Part shown: positions 8,342 to 17,925 of the stretch, one piece after another
Layout: each line of letters starts with the position of its first letter
How positions within the stretch are numbered: the first letter of the stretch is position 1
Source of the DNA: Desulfuromonadales bacterium
GTDB lineage: Bacteria; Desulfobacterota; Desulfuromonadia; Desulfuromonadales; BM103
Length of the DNA: 64,000 nucleotides
Assembly (NCBI GenBank): GCA_014860225.1
Contig: JACZKE010000060.1
Span: forward strand, 62,001 to 126,000
Reading direction: 5' to 3'
Position numbers and translations under genes: made by a program
The notes under the pieces: generated by a model
The model's database searches: none
Told to the model about the DNA's origin: nothing
What the model saw: only the letters and a program-made list of their open reading frames with translations

Positions 8342-9262
8342 ATGGCAAAACAATTTAAAGTCGGCCTGGCCCTCGGTGGCGGCGCTGCGCGTGCCTTCTC
8401 CCATGTCGGGATACTCGACGGGTTGACGAAGCACGGCATCCCCATCGATATTGTCACCGGCACCAGCATGGGGGCGATTATCGGCGCCATGTATGCTACA
8501 CAGCCGGACGTGGCTGCGATCAAGTCGCGCTTCGCTGCCTATATCGACAGTGAGGAATTTGTCGAATCGGGGTTCAACTTCTTTAAGGAACTTGACTCCC
8601 ATGACGAGGGAATTCTGGCCGAAATGGGACGACTTGCACGGCGCGGAATGTTTAACGCCCTGATGGTTACCAAGACCGCTCTGGTCAATGGCAAAACTGC
8701 CATGAGCAGTTACGCTTTCCTGCTTGAAGATTTCAACGTCGACCAGACCCGCATTCCTTTCGCTGCTGTCGCCCTCGACCTGTGGAGCGGCGAAACGGTG
8801 GTTCTCGACCAGGGACGCTTGCGTGATGTGATTGCTGCCTCCTGCGCTATGCCGGGGGTCCTCAATCCGGTCAAGATCGCCGGCCGGTTGCTTGTTGATG
8901 GCGGTTGGGCCGAAACCGTCCCGATCAGGGCAGCCCGTCAGCTTGGCGCCGACTTTGTCATCGCCGTCGATGTTGGTGAATCTCTCAGTGCCTTCAAAAC
9001 GCCGCGCAATGCTCTTGATGTCATCGCCCGTGCCGATTCCCTGGCCCGCAATGCCCTTAACAAAGAGCAGCTCAAGTCCGCCGACATCGTCCTCTCACCG
9101 CAAAATGGTGTAACCCACTGGGCCGATTTCTCCACCACCGCACGGGCCATTGTTCGTGGTGAAGAAGAAGTCGAACGGCGTATTGACGCTTTACAGAGCG
9201 CGCTAACAAAGGCCCGGTGGCAGAGGTGGTTTGGCTGGGGGCGAGACAAAGGCAGACGTTGA
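8342..9262 (+). CDS. Patatin-like phospholipase family protein (RssA-like)
   Basis: A 306-residue serine hydrolase of the patatin/RssA group, expected to act on lipids or acyl esters. The glycine-rich oxyanion loop L-G-G-G-A-A-R-A-F-S-H-V-G-I is near residues 11-25, the nucleophile elbow G-T-S-M-G carries S42, and the D-G-G motif gives the second member of the Ser-Asp dyad, D186. There is no clear signal peptide, so it is probably cytoplasmic. AGGATACCGTT precedes the ATG. It follows the repeat-filled region and is not coupled to other genes. The substrate cannot be inferred. Confidence 0.9.
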   Translation: MAKQFKVGLALGGGAARAFSHVGILDGLTKHGIPIDIVTGTSMGAIIGAMYATQPDVAAIKSRFAAYIDSEEFVESGFNFFKELDSHDEGILAEMGRLARRGMFNALMVTKTALVNGKTAMSSYAFLLEDFNVDQTRIPFAAVALDLWSGETVVLDQGRLRDVIAASCAMPGVLNPVKIAGRLLVDGGWAETVPIRAARQLGADFVIAVDVGESLSAFKTPRNALDVIARADSLARNALNKEQLKSADIVLSPQNGVTHWADFSTTARAIVRGEEEVERRIDALQSALTKARWQRWFGWGRDKGRR

Positions 9263-9373
9263 TTAAACGCTTGAGCTGCCCGGAAGTTGATTGTCGAGAC
9301 GAAATTGGACAAGCGGGAGTAAAAAGGCTTACAATCCGAAGCTAACTATTCTACATAGAGAAGGAGAATTCTC

Positions 9374-9655
9374 ATGGCAAAAGCAAGCGCCCGGCACATC
9401 CTTGTGCCTAGCGAGACAGACTGCAACACCCTTAAAAACATGATCGAAAACGGTGAAGATTTCGCTGAAATCGCCAAAGCGCACTCCAAATGTCCCTCCG
9501 GCAAGCAGGGTGGCGGATTGGGTGAGTTTTCGCCTGGTCAAATGGTCAAGGAATTTGATGAAGTGGTTTTCTCTGGTGAAGTCGGCAAGGTCCTTGGTCC
9601 GGTCAAAACCCAGTTCGGCTACCATCTGATCGAAATCACCAAGCGCACGGACTAA
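9374..9655 (+). CDS. Parvulin-type peptidyl-prolyl isomerase (PpiC-like)
   Basis: A 93-residue single-domain parvulin, the size of E. coli PpiC, with no signal peptide and so cytoplasmic. Conserved pieces are A-R-H-I-L-V at the start, F-A-E-I-A-K-A-H-S-K-C-P-S-G near residues 31-44, G-G-G-L-G-E-F-S-P-G-Q-M-V and the C-terminal G-Y-H-L-I-E-I. It assists folding by isomerising prolyl bonds. AGAAGGAG lies before the ATG. Two hairpins follow, the second with a T-run. This gene and the SlyD-like gene at 1444 are two unrelated prolyl-isomerase types in the same stretch. Confidence 0.93.
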   Translation: MAKASARHILVPSETDCNTLKNMIENGEDFAEIAKAHSKCPSGKQGGGLGEFSPGQMVKEFDEVVFSGEVGKVLGPVKTQFGYHLIEITKRTD

Positions 9656-9672
9656 AAGATCCTGCTGATCAG

Positions 9673-9705
9673 TCATCTCCATCCGGAAACTCCGGATGGA
9701 GATGA
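9673..9705. repeat. Perfect 15-bp hairpin with AAC loop (family A-type core)
   Basis: TCATCTCCATCCGGA pairs exactly with TCCGGATGGAGATGA across an AAC triloop. The centre CCGGAAACTCCGG is the same motif that ends the repeat family A unit and recurs at 16001, 21405, 46631 and 58365. It lies 17 bases after the parvulin stop codon. Confidence 0.8.
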
Positions 9706-9733
9706 ACTAGGTTTCCGATCTGGAGATTTATGC

Positions 9734-9764
9734 AAGGGGCACTCAAACACGGGTGTCCTTTTTG
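9734..9764. terminator. Probable intrinsic terminator between convergent genes
   Basis: AAGG...CAC faces GTG...CCTT in a GC-containing hairpin followed by TTTTT, GATATTTTG. It sits between the parvulin gene and the convergent LysR gene and could serve both, though the T-run favours the plus strand. Confidence 0.55.
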
Positions 9765-9800
9765 ATATTTTGAGGACTGCAGCTTAATATTTTACTGCTC

Positions 9801-10697
9801 TTACGGGGCAAAGCTCTCCTGCATAAGCGCGGCAAATACCACGGCCGCCGGTGACGCTGTCCGTCGGCAGCGTCTGGCCAACCAGAATTGTCGTTTTACA
9901 GCGAAGCCGACCACCGGCACTTTGACCAACTCCCCTCGTTTTAACTCCTGCTGTATCGAGATTTCGGAGAGGAATGCCGCGCCGAAACCGTTGAGAAGTG
10001 CTTGACGAACGGCCTCGTTGCTGCCGAGTCGCACGGCGATCTGCAGTCGGGCCGGATCGAAACCTGTCTGTCGCAACGCTTGCTGCAGGGCCTGATCGCT
10101 GCCCGAGCCGCTTTCCCTCACAATTATCGGACTCTCAGCCAGGTCGTCGAGGGTGATTGCCGTGCGCCGACTCCATGGATGCCGGGAACTGACTGTCAAA
10201 ACAAGCAGATCGCCGATCAACGGCAGGTAGTCGATTCCCCGGTCATCACTGCGACTGCCGACCACCACCAGTTCAACTTCATCAGCCAGCAAACGATCGA
10301 GCATAGCCCGGCTGTCGCCGGTCTGCATGGTGAGCGCTATCCCCGGATGCTCGGCAGACAGGCGCGGCAAAATCGTCGGGATCAGGTAGTTGGCGGGGAT
10401 ATTGCTCGCACCGACGCTGAGGTAGACATGCTGCAAACCGCGAAATCCGGCCATGGCCTGGCGCAGTATATCGCATTCGGTCAGTACCTGGCGGGCGTGC
10501 TGCAGGAAAAGCTCTCCGGCATGGGTCAACAAAACCCCGTGTCCGGTACGATCCAGCAGGCGGAGTTCGACTTCGTTCTCGAGTGCAGCGATATGCTGGC
10601 TCACCGTCGACTGGGTGAGTAAACTGATTTCGGCACCGCGAGAAAAGCTGCCCGCTTCGACAACAGCGACGAATAGCTCCAGCTGACGTAAATTCAT
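9801..10697 (-). CDS. LysR family transcriptional regulator
   Basis: A 298-residue LysR regulator. Residues 1-60 hold the winged helix (L-R-Q-L-E-L-F-V-A-V-V-E-A-G-S-F-S-R-G-A); the rest is a periplasmic-binding-protein-like effector domain. The start at 10697 has AAGGAG 5 bases upstream. The N-terminal half resembles the LysR group found in selenium-using bacteria, which would fit the selenoprotein at 34343, but that subgroup assignment is only an impression. It is divergent from the transglutaminase-like gene at 10828 and shares a 130-base intergenic region with a dyad, so autoregulation and control of that gene are the simplest expectation. Confidence 0.9.
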   Translation of the reverse strand: MNLRQLELFVAVVEAGSFSRGAEISLLTQSTVSQHIAALENEVELRLLDRTGHGVLLTHAGELFLQHARQVLTECDILRQAMAGFRGLQHVYLSVGASNIPANYLIPTILPRLSAEHPGIALTMQTGDSRAMLDRLLADEVELVVVGSRSDDRGIDYLPLIGDLLVLTVSSRHPWSRRTAITLDDLAESPIIVRESGSGSDQALQQALRQTGFDPARLQIAVRLGSNEAVRQALLNGFGAAFLSEISIQQELKRGELVKVPVVGFAVKRQFWLARRCRRTASPAAVVFAALMQESFAP

Positions 10698-10717
10698 CAG
10701 GACTCCTTATTTAAATT

Positions 10718-10736
10718 ACCGATAAGATTCATCGGT
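10718..10736. promoter_or_regulatory. Candidate LysR operator dyad
   Basis: ACCGAT and ATCGGT form a perfect 6-bp inverted repeat with a 7-base spacer in the divergent promoter region, 21 bases upstream of the regulator's ATG. Dimension and position fit a LysR binding site, which usually has a T-N11-A core. A second related half, TTATCGA, follows at 10738-10744. No experimental support is available. Confidence 0.45.
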
Positions 10737-10827
10737 TTTATCGAAATTATCAATTTGACCCTGCGCTGTCAATCGTTGACAATGCGAGCCTGTTTTTATC
10801 TACGTTAATTTACAGGAGCAACTGACT

Positions 10828-11838
10828 ATGAAGAGATTTCTGCTGGCTATGATCACCATGACCCTGCTATTTGCCGTGCCCGCCTGGGCAAAGACCCGCT
10901 CCGGACTGGTAACCATGGAGTTCGACCTGGGCGGCCAACCCGCTGGCGAAGTGGTCCGACTATGGATTCCCTACCCGGTTTCCAACCAGCACCAGCTGAT
11001 CAGCAAGCTCCGGCTGAACGGCGACTACGCCGCGACGGGAGTTTACACCGTGCCCGCCAATGGTACGCCGTTGCTGTATGCCGAATGGCCGCAGGGCAGC
11101 AAGAGTCGCAAGTTGACCCTCGCCTTCGAAGTGGTGCGCACCGAGTTGCGCCGCACCGACTTCCCAGCTCGCGAGCCGGCCTGGAACCCGACTGATTACG
11201 CCGAATATCTGGCCCCCACCAGCATCGGCCCGACAGATGGGGCTGTGAAAGAACTGGCTGACAGGATTGTCGCCGGTAAGACAACCGTGTTGGAGCGTAC
11301 CAGGGCGATTTACGACTGGACTGTAGAGAACATGTACCGCGATCCTGAAACTATCGGCTGCGGCAAGGGTGATGTCTGCTATCTGTTGATCAAGCCCGGC
11401 GGCAAGTGCACCGACATTTCTTCGGTTTTCGTCGCTCTCTGTCGGGCGGCGGGAGTGCCGGCCAGAGAGGTCTTTGGCCTGCGCCTCGGCAAACAAGCCG
11501 AACAGGACATCACCACCTGGCAGCATTGTTGGACGGAATTCTTCCTCCCCGGTTACGGCTGGGTGCCGGCTGATCCGGCCGACGTGCTTAAGGCGATGCT
11601 GGTCGAGAAACTCGAGCTCACCAGTCCGCGCATCGCAGAGCTGCGAGACTATTTCTGGGGCGGCATCGACGCCTACCGATTCCAGCTGGCCAGCGGTCGC
11701 GACCTGGTGCTTAATCCCGCCCAGGCAGGCGAACCGCTCAACACCTTCGGCTATCCCTACGCCGAAGTTGGTGGCAAACCTCTCAACTTTTACGAGCCGC
11801 AAAACTTCGTCTACCGGTTCAGCTTCAATGAACTCTAA
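10828..11838 (+). CDS. Exported transglutaminase-like (papain-fold) protein
   Basis: A 336-residue protein with a clear signal peptide (M-K-R-F-L-L-A... ending A-W-A-K). The papain-like triad of the transglutaminase core is complete: C194 in G-G-K-C-T-D, H233 in W-Q-H-C-W-T-E and D249 in P-A-D-P-A-D. Such bacterial proteins are usually periplasmic or surface thiol proteases or amidases rather than protein cross-linkers. Residues 25-120 form a beta-rich N-terminal domain. AGGAGCAACTGACT precedes the ATG. It is divergent from a LysR regulator across a short shared promoter region. Actual substrate unknown. Confidence 0.88.
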   Translation: MKRFLLAMITMTLLFAVPAWAKTRSGLVTMEFDLGGQPAGEVVRLWIPYPVSNQHQLISKLRLNGDYAATGVYTVPANGTPLLYAEWPQGSKSRKLTLAFEVVRTELRRTDFPAREPAWNPTDYAEYLAPTSIGPTDGAVKELADRIVAGKTTVLERTRAIYDWTVENMYRDPETIGCGKGDVCYLLIKPGGKCTDISSVFVALCRAAGVPAREVFGLRLGKQAEQDITTWQHCWTEFFLPGYGWVPADPADVLKAMLVEKLELTSPRIAELRDYFWGGIDAYRFQLASGRDLVLNPAQAGEPLNTFGYPYAEVGGKPLNFYEPQNFVYRFSFNEL

Positions 11839-11877
11839 AAACAGATGAGCAATTGGTCACGGTTGCAGAAAATCAGA

Positions 11878-12000
11878 TTAACGCAAAGTCGCAAAGCATA
11901 AAGAAAGACGCAAAGAGAAATTTTTCTGAAAAAACATATTTACATCTGCACCTTGCTTGACCTCTTTACGCCTTGAGTGAACGAAGCGAACGGGCGTTAA
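11878..12000. repeat. CGCAAAG-type inverted-repeat element, 123 bp
   Basis: The left end TTAACGCAAAG (11878-11888) is mirrored by GCGTTAA (11994-12000). The left part repeats CGCAAAG or close forms several times (11882, 11890, 11909). Elements with this CGCAAAG / CTTTGCG signature are scattered between genes in many bacterial genomes. It fills part of the 327-base gap after the transglutaminase-like gene; no coding sequence is seen in this gap. Confidence 0.55.
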
Positions 12001-12078
12001 GATTAAATAGTGTGATTCCTGCCTAATGCGCATTGGCGTTACAATCTACTGGAGCGAAGTGGCTAACCATAAAACATA

Positions 12079-12114
12079 AAAACCGGGACACACAAATTTG
12101 TGTGTCCCGGTTTT
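12079..12114. terminator. 36-bp perfect palindrome, probable bidirectional terminator
   Basis: AAAACCGGGACACACAAA is followed immediately by its exact reverse complement, so the 36 bases form a loopless palindrome with A-run on one side and T-run on the other. As RNA, either strand gives a CCGGGACACAC stem followed by U residues, the form of a bidirectional intrinsic terminator. It lies between the convergent transglutaminase-like gene and the small gene at 12166. Confidence 0.8.
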
Positions 12115-12165
12115 ACCAGGTTTTACAGACTGGCCGATTTAACGGTGCTTTTTACCGGTGTCCCG

Positions 12166-12390
12166 TTAAGCTTTCTCAGTTACCGGCATTGTATTGAGTA
12201 ATGGCAGTAACTGCGCCAGATCGAGGCCGCTATCTTTGACGATACCGAGAAACACCGGCAACATCTGCAGAAGAAAAGATTTATCTGTCATGGCATCTTT
12301 CGCCAGGCCGGGCAAAGTTTGAATGATAAAGGCCTTCTTGTCTTCGAGCGACATCGCCATAACGGCGTCGGTGATTTCCTGTTGAGTCAT
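12166..12390 (-). CDS. Small hypothetical protein, 74 residues
   Basis: No family recognised. The start at 12390 is chosen because AAAGGA lies 8 bases upstream; a longer frame to 12459 would overlap the YchJ-like gene and lacks a ribosome binding site. The product (M-T-Q-Q-E-I-T-D-A-V-M-A-M-S) is soluble-looking and helical, without Cys, and has a hydrophobic C-terminal half rich in Leu. It begins 27 bases after the YchJ-like stop codon on the same strand, so the two are probably one operon ending at the palindrome near 12100. Confidence 0.65.
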   Translation of the reverse strand: MTQQEITDAVMAMSLEDKKAFIIQTLPGLAKDAMTDKSFLLQMLPVFLGIVKDSGLDLAQLLPLLNTMPVTEKA

Positions 12391-12416
12391 GCTTTCGTCC
12401 TTTTTATCGGTTAGTG

Positions 12417-12899
12417 TTATTTCCCGCAGCACTTCTTGTACTTTTGACCACTGCCGCAAATGCAGGGATCGTTGCGGCCGATCTTGTTCACGGTCAGCGG
12501 CTTCGACTTGACCATGTTGCCTTCGGTGAACAGCCAGCGCCCCTTGCTTCGTTTGAACTGGCCGCGCTCATGATGGTTGCGCAGACCCTCTTTATCACGA
12601 AAACGGGCGACAAACTCAACTTCTCCTTGCTCATCCTCAGGCCCGCCTTCGCTGGTTCCGAGAATCTCAAGGCCGTGCCAATCGGATTCCTCGGCCCAGA
12701 CCCTGGTCCCCTTGTGGTCGTAACCCTCACGATATTCGGGGTGGGTGCTGTCGAAGAGAAAGTCGATCTCGGCCTTCACGTGGGCCGCATATCGGGCACG
12801 CATCAGTTGCTCTGCCGTCTCTGCCGTCTTCTTCCCGGTGATGATCGGTTCACAGCAGGCGACATAGTCGCGGCCGCTTCCGCATGGACAGCTGTTCAT
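12417..12899 (-). CDS. ychJ: YchJ family (UPF0225) SEC-C zinc-motif protein
   Basis: A 160-residue protein with SEC-C zinc motifs at both ends: C-P-C-G-S-G-R-D-Y-x-x-C-C near residues 4-16 and [13 protein letters not shown] at the C-terminus, with the NTF2-like YchJ domain between them. SEC-C motifs bind zinc, as in the SecA tail. The cellular role of YchJ proteins is not established. AAGGAGAAATAACT precedes the ATG. The small gene at 12166 follows on the same strand. Confidence 0.9.
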   Translation of the reverse strand: MNSCPCGSGRDYVACCEPIITGKKTAETAEQLMRARYAAHVKAEIDFLFDSTHPEYREGYDHKGTRVWAEESDWHGLEILGTSEGGPEDEQGEVEFVARFRDKEGLRNHHERGQFKRSKGRWLFTEGNMVKSKPLTVNKIGRNDPCICGSGQKYKKCCGK

Positions 12900-12983
12900 A
12901 GTTATTTCTCCTTATCGGCGACCACCCACAAAAGTCTGCCGGAGTTTATTCATCCGTGGCCACGGTGTCAAGATAGCTTTTGT

Positions 12984-14474
12984 TTAACACAGCCGTAGCT
13001 GACCATCCTCTTCGACATCGAATTCTGACTCTTTCCGAACCGGAACTGGCTCCTGTTGAGCCGGCACTGCCGGCAAAGGGTTTGTCGCCTCTTCCATGAT
13101 CTTTTCCCCGGACTGTCTGAGAACTTCGGCTGTCCACATGCCAGCCTCTGCTGCCCGCTTGGCAAGCCTGTCGCATCGCTCATTGAACGGATGTCCGGCA
13201 TGGCCACGCACCCATTCCCAAGTGATTGCATGTTTGTCGGACAGCGCTGCGAGCTGCTTCCAGAGATCCTGGTTAGCGAGGGCTTCCGGGGTGTTCAGCC
13301 GATCGTTGCGGATCCAGCCATGAATCCATTGACTCATCCCCCGTACCAGATATTGTGAGTCGCTGAACACGCGTACGGTACTCGGGTTATTCAGCGCTTC
13401 CAGTCCCCTGATAGCCGCCAGAAGTTCCATGCGCTGAGAGGTGGATTTGGGCTCGAAGCCGCTCAACTCCTTTTCATGATCGCCATAGCGCAGAATGACA
13501 CCATAGCCGCCGGGTCCCGAGTCTCTGCCCGAACCGTCGCTGAAGAGTTCGACCACGCCCGCTGCCGGCGGGGTAAAGACGATCTCCAGAGCCTCGAATT
13601 CCAGCTCACGCAACAGGGGAATTAATGTCGACAGGTTCGGTGTCTGTCTCTGCAGGTCGGCAAGGGGGATCTCCAGGGTGACGTCATAGCGGACGGTTGC
13701 CAGGATTTTCGAGAGCCGGGCCTGGTCTGCATAGGTATGCAGATTTTGCCTGCGTTTCTGGCCACTTACCAGGCTCTTCCACTCGAGAACGCCTTCCAGA
13801 GAGCCGAAACGCCTGACCAGTTCAGCCGCAGTTTTTTCACCGATCCCGGGCACTCCGGGGATGTTGTCGGCGGTGTCACCGGCCAGCCCCAGGACATCCG
13901 GCACCAGCTCAGCAGGGACGCTGAAACGCTCAAGGACTTCTTGAGGCCCTGAACGTTTATCTTTCATGGTGTCGAGCAGGCCAATCCTGTCGTCGACAAT
14001 CTGCAGCAAATCCTTGTCGCCAGTGACGACTGTAACCTGGACTCCTTCTGCGGCATAACGACGCGCCAGTGTGGCAATCACATCGTCTGCTTCGAATCCG
14101 GGAGCGTCCAGCGCAGGAATATTGAGAGCATGCAGGATCTGTTTGATATAGGGAATCTGGTGCACCAGGTCTTCGGGCATGTCGTTCCGATTCGCCTTGT
14201 ATTCGGGATAAATCTCCCTGCGGAAGGTTTCTTCCCTGGGGCGGTCGAATACGACGGTCAGATAATCGGGACAGTGCTCGCGAAGCAGGTCCAGCAGCAT
14301 TTTGGTGAAACCAAAGACTGCATTGGTCGGCATCCCGCCAGAGGTGGCAAGGTCCCTGATACCGTAATAGGCGCGGTAGATGTAGCTGGATCCATCCAGC
14401 AGATACAGCTGCGGTGACGATTTCAAGTGTTCCTGGAGTTCTGATGGCTTCATAGTGGCGCTAGAATCGCACAT
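12984..14474 (-). CDS. 5'-3' exonuclease (FEN/PolA N-domain) fused to RNase HI
   Basis: A 496-residue two-enzyme chain. Residues about 20-285 are a complete FEN-type 5' nuclease: L-L-D-G-S-S, V-V-F-D-R-P-R-E-E-T-F-R, the E-A-D-D-V-I-A and T-G-D-K-D-L-L-Q metal ligands, and the helix-hairpin-helix segment G-D-T-A-D-N-I-P-G-V-P-G-I-G-E. Residues about 303-445 are RNase HI with all catalytic residues: F-S-D-G-S-G, M-E-L-L-A-A, F-S-D-S-Q-Y, G-H-A-G-H and N-E-R-C-D. A roughly 50-residue acidic, proline-rich tail follows. Both activities remove RNA primers from Okazaki fragments. The stop lies 84 bases from the start of ychJ on the same strand. Starts at 14474 or 14453 cannot be separated; neither has a clear ribosome binding site. 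Confidence 0.93.
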   Translation of the reverse strand: MCDSSATMKPSELQEHLKSSPQLYLLDGSSYIYRAYYGIRDLATSGGMPTNAVFGFTKMLLDLLREHCPDYLTVVFDRPREETFRREIYPEYKANRNDMPEDLVHQIPYIKQILHALNIPALDAPGFEADDVIATLARRYAAEGVQVTVVTGDKDLLQIVDDRIGLLDTMKDKRSGPQEVLERFSVPAELVPDVLGLAGDTADNIPGVPGIGEKTAAELVRRFGSLEGVLEWKSLVSGQKRRQNLHTYADQARLSKILATVRYDVTLEIPLADLQRQTPNLSTLIPLLRELEFEALEIVFTPPAAGVVELFSDGSGRDSGPGGYGVILRYGDHEKELSGFEPKSTSQRMELLAAIRGLEALNNPSTVRVFSDSQYLVRGMSQWIHGWIRNDRLNTPEALANQDLWKQLAALSDKHAITWEWVRGHAGHPFNERCDRLAKRAAEAGMWTAEVLRQSGEKIMEEATNPLPAVPAQQEPVPVRKESEFDVEEDGQLRLC

Positions 14475-14522
14475 CCTGGAAATTCATCAATAGCTTTTTC
14501 TGTGCAGGAATTAAAAGCCACT

Positions 14523-15905
<1,383 letters not shown>

Positions 15906-15999
15906 GGCATGCTCTTCTTTATTTATGTAATGGTTGTAGGACGAGATAGTTCGTCCACATTAACAGAAAACCAGATGTGCTGCTTATCTGTTAGAATAG

Positions 16000-16038
16000 T
16001 TGCCATCTGGAAACTCCAGATAATACATGCACAGCCGA
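16000..16038. repeat. Repeat family A core, intergenic copy
   Basis: CCATCTGGA-AAC-TCCAGATA forms a 7-bp stem and AAC loop; the following bases AATACATGCACAG match the start of the family A unit (reverse strand of 8100-8143). It lies between the divergent dbpA and ABC exporter genes, just upstream of the exporter's ribosome binding site. Confidence 0.65.
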
Positions 16039-16049
16039 CAGGATGACCA

Positions 16050-17891
16050 TTGAAATATCCACCACTGGCAAACGATAGCAATCCCCCTTCCAGGCGTTTT
16101 TTAGACGTTTTCCGCTACAGCCGTCGTGCCCTGGAGTTGGTCTGGTCGACCAGCAAACAGCTGGCAACAATCTTTGCCCTGTTGACCCTGATTGCCGGGG
16201 TGCTCCCCGCAGCCGTGGCCTGGATCGGCCAGTTGATCGTTGACGGTGTGGTTGCAGCGATGGGCCAGCACCAGCAGACCGGCAGCGCTGATACCACCTA
16301 TGTTTTACTGTTTGTCGCCGCCGAAGCGGGGGTCGTGGCTCTGATCGCCGGTACGCAGCGCGGCATCTCGACATGCCAGGCTTTGCTGCGGGCGCTGATG
16401 GGGCAGCGCATTAACCTGATGATCCTGGAAAAAGCCTTGACTCTCAAGCTGGCGCACTTTGAGGATTCGGAATTCTATGACAAGCTGACCCGCGCCCGGC
16501 GTGAAGCATCGACCCGCCCTTTAAGCCTGGTGACGCGGACCTTCGGCCTGGTGCAGAATGGCATCTCGCTGGCAAGTTACGCCTTCCTGCTTGTGCAGTT
16601 TTCACCCTGGGCTGTGCTGATCCTGATTGTCGGCGGCATCCCGGAGTTTTTGGCCGAGGCAAAGTTCTCCGGCGACAAGTTCCGTCTGTTCCGCTGGCGC
16701 TCGCCTGAGACGCGCATGCAGATGTACCTGGAAACCGTGCTCGCTCGTGAGGATTACGCCAAAGAAGTTAAGTTATTCCGCCTCGGTCCGAAGCTGCTGC
16801 AACGCTACCAGGCGATTTTTGCCAAGCTGTTTGCCGAGGACCGCAGGTTGACTCTGCGCCGCGACAGCTGGGGCTTCGTCCTCGGCCTGCTCGGCACCTC
16901 TGCTTTTTATGGTGCCTACGCCTGGATTGCCCTGACGGCCATCCGTGGCAACATCAGCCTGGGCCAGATGACCATGTACCTGATGCTGTTCAAACAGGGG
17001 CAGTCGGCGGTTTCTGCCAGCCTTTCTGCCATCAGCGGCATGTACGAAGACAACCTCTACCTTTCGAACCTGTATGAATACCTGGAGCAGCCGGTGCCGC
17101 CTGCGCAAGGGGAGCTGCAGCAGGGGCCTGCGCCGGGGGACGGCGTGCGTTTTGAACAGGTCAGCTTCTCTTATCCCGGTAGTGAAGAACCGGCTCTTCA
17201 GCAGGTCAGCCTGCATATCAAACCGGGCGACAGCCTGGCGCTGGTTGGTGAGAACGGTTCCGGAAAAACCACCCTGATCAAGCTGTTGACCCGTCTCTAC
17301 CAGCCTGACGCGGGGCGCATCCTGCTCGACGGTCTTGATTTGCAGCAGTGGCAAGGCGACGCTCTGCGCCAGCGCATCGGCGTCATCTTCCAGGATTTCG
17401 GCCGTTACCAGTTTCTGGTGGGAGAAAATATCGGCGCTGGCGATATGAACCACTTCGAGGACCGGCAGCGCTGGCAGCGGGCGGCCGAGATGGGGATGGC
17501 GCATGAGTTCATCGACAAGCTGCCGCAGCAGTACGATACCCAGCTCGGCAAATGGTTCAAAGGCGGACGTGAACTTTCAGGCGGCCAATGGCAGAAGATC
17601 GCTCTGGCCCGCGCCTTCATGCGCACCAATGCCGACCTGCTGGTGCTCGATGAGCCGACCGCCACCATGGATGCCGCCGCCGAGGCGACTATCTTCGAAC
17701 ACTTTCGCGAATTGAGCCGGGGGAAGATGACAATCCTGATCTCGCACCGTTTTTCGACAGTGCGCATGGCTGATCAGATCGTCGTCATCGACAAGGGGCG
17801 CATTGTCGAGCAGGGCAGCCACGAACAGCTGATGAAACTGGGTGGCCAGTATGCCTATCTCTTCTCGCTGCAGGCGCAAGGGTATCGATAA
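16050..17891 (+). CDS. ABC exporter, fused permease and ATPase
   Basis: A 613-residue half-transporter. Residues 1-330 hold about six membrane helices; residues 360-613 hold the ATPase with Walker A G400-E-N-G-S-G-K-T-T, signature E-L-S-G-G-Q-W-Q-K, Walker B L-L-V-L-D-E-P-T and the H-loop S-H-R-F. It would work as a homodimer in the inner membrane. The start is TTG with AGGATGACC just upstream. There is no C39 peptidase domain and no neighbouring peptide or outer-membrane partner, so the cargo (lipid, drug or peptide) is unknown. Confidence 0.9.
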   Translation: MKYPPLANDSNPPSRRFLDVFRYSRRALELVWSTSKQLATIFALLTLIAGVLPAAVAWIGQLIVDGVVAAMGQHQQTGSADTTYVLLFVAAEAGVVALIAGTQRGISTCQALLRALMGQRINLMILEKALTLKLAHFEDSEFYDKLTRARREASTRPLSLVTRTFGLVQNGISLASYAFLLVQFSPWAVLILIVGGIPEFLAEAKFSGDKFRLFRWRSPETRMQMYLETVLAREDYAKEVKLFRLGPKLLQRYQAIFAKLFAEDRRLTLRRDSWGFVLGLLGTSAFYGAYAWIALTAIRGNISLGQMTMYLMLFKQGQSAVSASLSAISGMYEDNLYLSNLYEYLEQPVPPAQGELQQGPAPGDGVRFEQVSFSYPGSEEPALQQVSLHIKPGDSLALVGENGSGKTTLIKLLTRLYQPDAGRILLDGLDLQQWQGDALRQRIGVIFQDFGRYQFLVGENIGAGDMNHFEDRQRWQRAAEMGMAHEFIDKLPQQYDTQLGKWFKGGRELSGGQWQKIALARAFMRTNADLLVLDEPTATMDAAAEATIFEHFRELSRGKMTILISHRFSTVRMADQIVVIDKGRIVEQGSHEQLMKLGGQYAYLFSLQAQGYR

Positions 17892-17925
17892 GGGGCCGGG
17901 CAGGCATCCAGTTGTTACAGAACAC

